Below are positions 7,642 to 9,337 of a stretch of 9,337 bases of DNA, one piece after another. The stretch spans positions 1-9,337 of the forward strand of contig JACMQR010000132.1 of assembly GCA_014376885.1 (NCBI GenBank), given 5' to 3'. The number at the start of each line of letters is the position of its first letter. The stretch's first letter is position 1. Below the pieces are notes generated by a model that did not search any database, was not told the origin of the DNA, and saw only the letters and a list, made by a program, of their open reading frames with translations. The stretch comes from Polaromonas sp. (GTDB taxonomy: Bacteria > Pseudomonadota > Gammaproteobacteria > Burkholderiales > Burkholderiaceae_C). A program made the translations under genes and the position numbers.

Positions 7642-7743
7642 CCCCCAGCCATCATTAGTCTGGACTCCCTGCAGGAGATCACTGAAATTATGGCAAGTAA
7701 AGATCACAAAATGGTCTTATATCTCAACCGGTCATGCACTTTC

Positions 7744-7749
7744 AGGGAG
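7744..7749 (+). promoter_or_regulatory. ribosome binding site of the rhodopsin gene
   Basis: AGGGAG lies 6 bases before the ATG at 7756 and 9 bases before a second ATG at 7759. It decides the start against the in-frame ATG at 7690, which has an AGGAG 12 bases upstream but would add 22 residues in front of a normal signal peptide. Confidence 0.65.
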
Positions 7750-7755
7750 ATCCGC

Positions 7756-8559
7756 ATGATGTTTAAAAGCATTTGGTCAAAATTAGGCGCGTCATCAGCG
7801 GCGGGCGCTGCGCTGGCTTTATCAACCAGTTCCGCTTTTGCTGCTTCCAGCTCCACACTTAAACCCGACGATTTTGTTGGCATATCGTTCTGGTTGATCT
7901 CGATGGCGCTGGTCGCGTCCACCGTTTTCTTCTTTCTGGAGCGAGACCGCGTTTCACCAAAATGGAAAACCTCGTTGACCGTCTCCGGGCTGGTCACTTT
8001 GGTGGCGGCGGTGCACTACTTTTACATGCGTGACGTATGGGTCTCCACAGGAGCGACACCCACGGTGTTTCGCTACATCGACTGGCTGATCACGGTGCCG
8101 CTGCTGATGATCGAGTTTTACCTGATCCTGTCGGCTATCACCAAAGTGCCTGTCGGCGTTTTCTGGCGCCTGATGATCGGCACTCTGGTCATGCTGATCG
8201 GCGGCTACCTCGGCGAAGCAGGCTACCTGGCTGTGTGGCCCGCCTTTATCATCGGCATGGTCGGCTGGGCTTACATCCTTTATGAGATTTTCATGGGACA
8301 AGCTGGCAAGATCAATGCCCAAAGCGCACCACCGTCGGTGCAGTCGGCCTTCAGCACAATGCGCTGGATCGTGACCATCGGCTGGGCGATTTACCCAGTT
8401 GGCTACTTCTTTGGCTATCTGACCGGCGCCAGCCCGGAAAGCAGCGTCAACGCACTCAACATCATCTACAACCTGGCTGATGTGTTGAATAAAATCGCTT
8501 TTGGCCTGATCATCTGGACCGTTGCCGTCAGCGAATCCGAGGCGGCTGGCAAAAAGTAA
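7756..8559 (+). CDS. Proteorhodopsin, green-type light-driven proton pump
   Basis: A seven-helix retinal protein that pumps protons out of the cell in light; 267 residues, or 266 from the second ATG. Residues 1-30 form a signal peptide (K4, K9, Ala/Leu core, AFA-A cleavage near 29/30), as in marine proteorhodopsin. Helices lie at about 41-61, 73-94, 104-126, 138-154, 157-178, 200-223 and 234-257. Key residues by family alignment: H87 (H75 in marine proteorhodopsin), counter-ion and acceptor D109 in RYIDWL (D97), donor E120 (E108), D242 and the Schiff-base lysine K246 in NLADVLNK (K231). L117 is at spectral-tuning position 105, where Leu gives green absorption. F164 in WPAF sits where xanthorhodopsin has the antenna-permitting Gly, so carotenoid-antenna binding there is unlikely. 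Base composition is less GC-rich than polA. The retinal-making blh follows on the same strand. A sodium or chloride pump is unlikely, as NDQ/NTQ motifs are absent. Confidence 0.96.
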   Translation: MMFKSIWSKLGASSAAGAALALSTSSAFAASSSTLKPDDFVGISFWLISMALVASTVFFFLERDRVSPKWKTSLTVSGLVTLVAAVHYFYMRDVWVSTGATPTVFRYIDWLITVPLLMIEFYLILSAITKVPVGVFWRLMIGTLVMLIGGYLGEAGYLAVWPAFIIGMVGWAYILYEIFMGQAGKINAQSAPPSVQSAFSTMRWIVTIGWAIYPVGYFFGYLTGASPESSVNALNIIYNLADVLNKIAFGLIIWTVAVSESEAAGKK

Positions 8560-8586
8560 GCCTTCAATGTGTCACTGTCCTTCCAA

Positions 8587-8820
8587 GCCAGATGCCATGT
8601 GCAGTTCATGGTCAGGCCAATAGAGAACTTCTTGCTGGCCTGGGTTGGGAAGAACCTTTAAGAGCAGGAGACTGGGATGCAGCCCATGTCTCAAACGGCT
8701 TACCAACCGTTTGCGAGGCGACCGAGACTAAGTCACTTGTAGCTGGATTAATATCCTGCTTTCGATCAGGGCCTGGCTGCCAACGCAGCCAGGCTTGCCT
8801 GTTTCGACAGATTTTTTCTT
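8587..8820 (+). ncRNA. candidate structured RNA or 3' UTR downstream of rhodopsin
   Basis: Consecutive hairpins are visible on this strand. 8587-8617 pairs GCC/GGC, GA/TC and CCATG/CATGG with small internal interruptions. 8668-8692 pairs GAGACTGGG with CCCA-T-GTCTC (9 bp, one bulged T, six-base loop). 8692-8713 pairs CAAACGG with CCGTTTG. 8771-8794 is a 10-bp perfect stem, and 8799-8810 is a small UUCG-loop hairpin followed by T6. The series ends like a transcript 3' end. It may be the rhodopsin mRNA tail, a processed small RNA, or chance structure. No known RNA family is recognised and no separate promoter was identified. Confidence 0.25.
8771..8817 (+). terminator. rho-independent terminator-like structure after rhodopsin
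   Basis: GCCTGGCTGC (8771-8780) pairs perfectly with GCAGCCAGGC (8785-8794) around the loop CAAC. A short second hairpin follows (CTGT-TTCG-ACAG, 8799-8810), then T6 at 8812-8817. The T-tract directly follows only the short hairpin, so it is not a textbook terminator, but the combination is persuasive. It lies 211 bases after the rhodopsin stop and 130 bases before blh, which suggests separate transcription units. Confidence 0.55.
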
Positions 8821-8946
8821 CAAGGCTGGTTGGCAATAGCGATTCGTTTTTCTAGGCAACCCAACTGCTTTTAAAGGTGTCGATCCTGTGATGTTCGAGT
8901 CTTGTTGGATGTTCATAAACAAGCGATTAGGCAGATCGGAACGCCT

Positions 8947-9337
8947 ATGAATGCGCTGCGCCTTCAAGGTCTTGTCTTTAGTTTGCTGGCTTTGGCAACG
9001 GCTGCACTGTCGGCTTTTCTGGTGCCTATGAATCCGCAGCAAACGCTTTGGCTAGCGGCCTCGCTGATTGTGCTTCTCGGGGTTCCTCATGGTGCACTTG
9101 ACCCAATATTTGCCAAGGAATTACCGCAAATTTCCAGCCGCGCATCGTGGGTGGCGTTCGCGACTTGCTATCTGCTGCTCGCAGCCGGAGTAGTGGCCCT
9201 GTGGTGGGTTACACCGCTGCTTTTCCTTGTGGGTTTTCTGAGCATTTCGGTGCTGCACTTTTCGGGTGACCCTGCTCCGGGAGCCACGTTTTTGTCGCGT
9301 TTTCTGTATGGTGGGTCGGTGGTGGTTTTGCCTACCC
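8947..9337 (+). CDS. blh: Brp/Blh-family beta-carotene 15,15'-dioxygenase (3' end off window)
   Basis: An integral-membrane iron enzyme that cleaves beta-carotene symmetrically into two retinal molecules, the chromophore for the upstream opsin. 130 residues are visible, under half of the usual length (about 270-320). The family signatures are GVPHGALDP (H48) and LHFSGDPAP (H104). These His are spaced 56 apart, close to the spacing of the first two iron ligands described for marine Blh, and the distal ligands lie off the right edge. Hydrophobic segments fall at about 8-26, 33-47, 67-87 and 89-103. The start ATG at 8947 is preceded by only a weak purine stretch (CGGA); in-frame TTG codons at 8902/8905 are less likely, and a stop lies at 8872. 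It sits on the same strand as rhodopsin but beyond a terminator-like structure. Composition is AT-richer than polA. Confidence 0.9.
   Translation, partial: MNALRLQGLVFSLLALATAALSAFLVPMNPQQTLWLAASLIVLLGVPHGALDPIFAKELPQISSRASWVAFATCYLLLAAGVVALWWVTPLLFLVGFLSISVLHFSGDPAPGATFLSRFLYGGSVVVLPT

Larger units (their letters stand above)
8560..8946 (+). other. non-coding interval between rhodopsin and blh
   Basis: This 387-base stretch has no convincing gene. An 87-codon open frame on + (8592-8855) and a 74-codon one on - (8612-8836) have no recognisable motif and overlap strong hairpins. The left part (8587-8820) is rich in inverted repeats ending in a terminator-like structure. The right part (8821-8946) is AT-richer (8881-8940 is 27/60 GC) and probably holds the blh promoter, though no clear -35/-10 pair could be picked out. 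Confidence 0.6.

Noticed and set aside
7417..7755. Opsin frame open upstream through the end of polA
   Set aside because: The first part is the shifted frame of polA. The signal peptide and ribosome binding site place the opsin start at 7756/7759.
8592..8855. An 87-codon + frame and an overlapping minus-strand frame (8612-8836) after rhodopsin
   Set aside because: There are no recognisable motifs or convincing ribosome binding sites, and both cross hairpins and the terminator-like structure. They could be decayed coding sequence, but nothing supports it.
1..9337. CRISPR arrays, tRNA or rRNA genes, insertion sequences, attachment sites
   Set aside because: No regularly spaced repeats, tRNA cloverleaf, rRNA sequence, transposase or terminal inverted repeats were seen when reading either strand.

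Overview
The window looks like a chromosomal segment of a betaproteobacterium, most likely Comamonadaceae (Polaromonas/Rhodoferax-like). The reasons are the GC-rich codon use of the left three quarters, the protein families present (a BPSS1780-type membrane protein and a DUF2782 protein beside thrB and polA), and an AT-rich element inside polA that resembles a dispersed repeat I recall from Comamonadaceae genomes. The genus is an inference; no rRNA or other marker is present.

Layout. (1) Positions 2-2428, + strand: a UvrD-type DNA helicase whose first codons lie off the left edge. (2) Positions 4581 down to 2449, - strand: a compact set of DUF2782 periplasmic protein, then thrB (homoserine kinase), then a BPSS1780-family membrane protein. 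The last two overlap by 4 bases (ATGA). This set converges on uvrD and diverges from polA. (3) Positions 4582-4733: a divergent intergenic region with a 17-bp perfect hairpin and -10-like boxes very close to both start codons. (4) Positions 4734-7562, + strand: full-length DNA polymerase I with all three activities intact, carrying a 60-base AT-rich patch in frame. (5) Positions 7563-7755: a regulatory region with a sigma70-like promoter and a TGT-N12-ACA palindrome matching the PpsR/CrtJ operator consensus. (6) Positions 7756-8559, + strand: a proteorhodopsin (green-type, proton-pump residues intact). (7) Positions 8560-8946: a 387-base non-coding interval with several hairpins ending in a terminator-like structure. 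(8) Position 8947 to the right edge, + strand: the N-terminal 130 residues of a Brp/Blh-family beta-carotene 15,15'-dioxygenase, which makes retinal for the rhodopsin.

How it fits together. The left part is housekeeping (DNA repair and replication, threonine synthesis). The right part is an accessory phototrophy module in which Blh cleaves beta-carotene to retinal, retinal binds the opsin, and the holoprotein pumps protons in light. The step to lower GC just after polA suggests the module was inserted beside a conserved block. The beta-carotene genes (crtE/B/I/Y) are not in the window. The most interesting points are the possible PpsR/CrtJ site on the rhodopsin promoter, the structured non-coding interval that separates opsin from blh expression, the in-frame repeat remnant in polA, and the strong hairpin between DUF2782 and polA.
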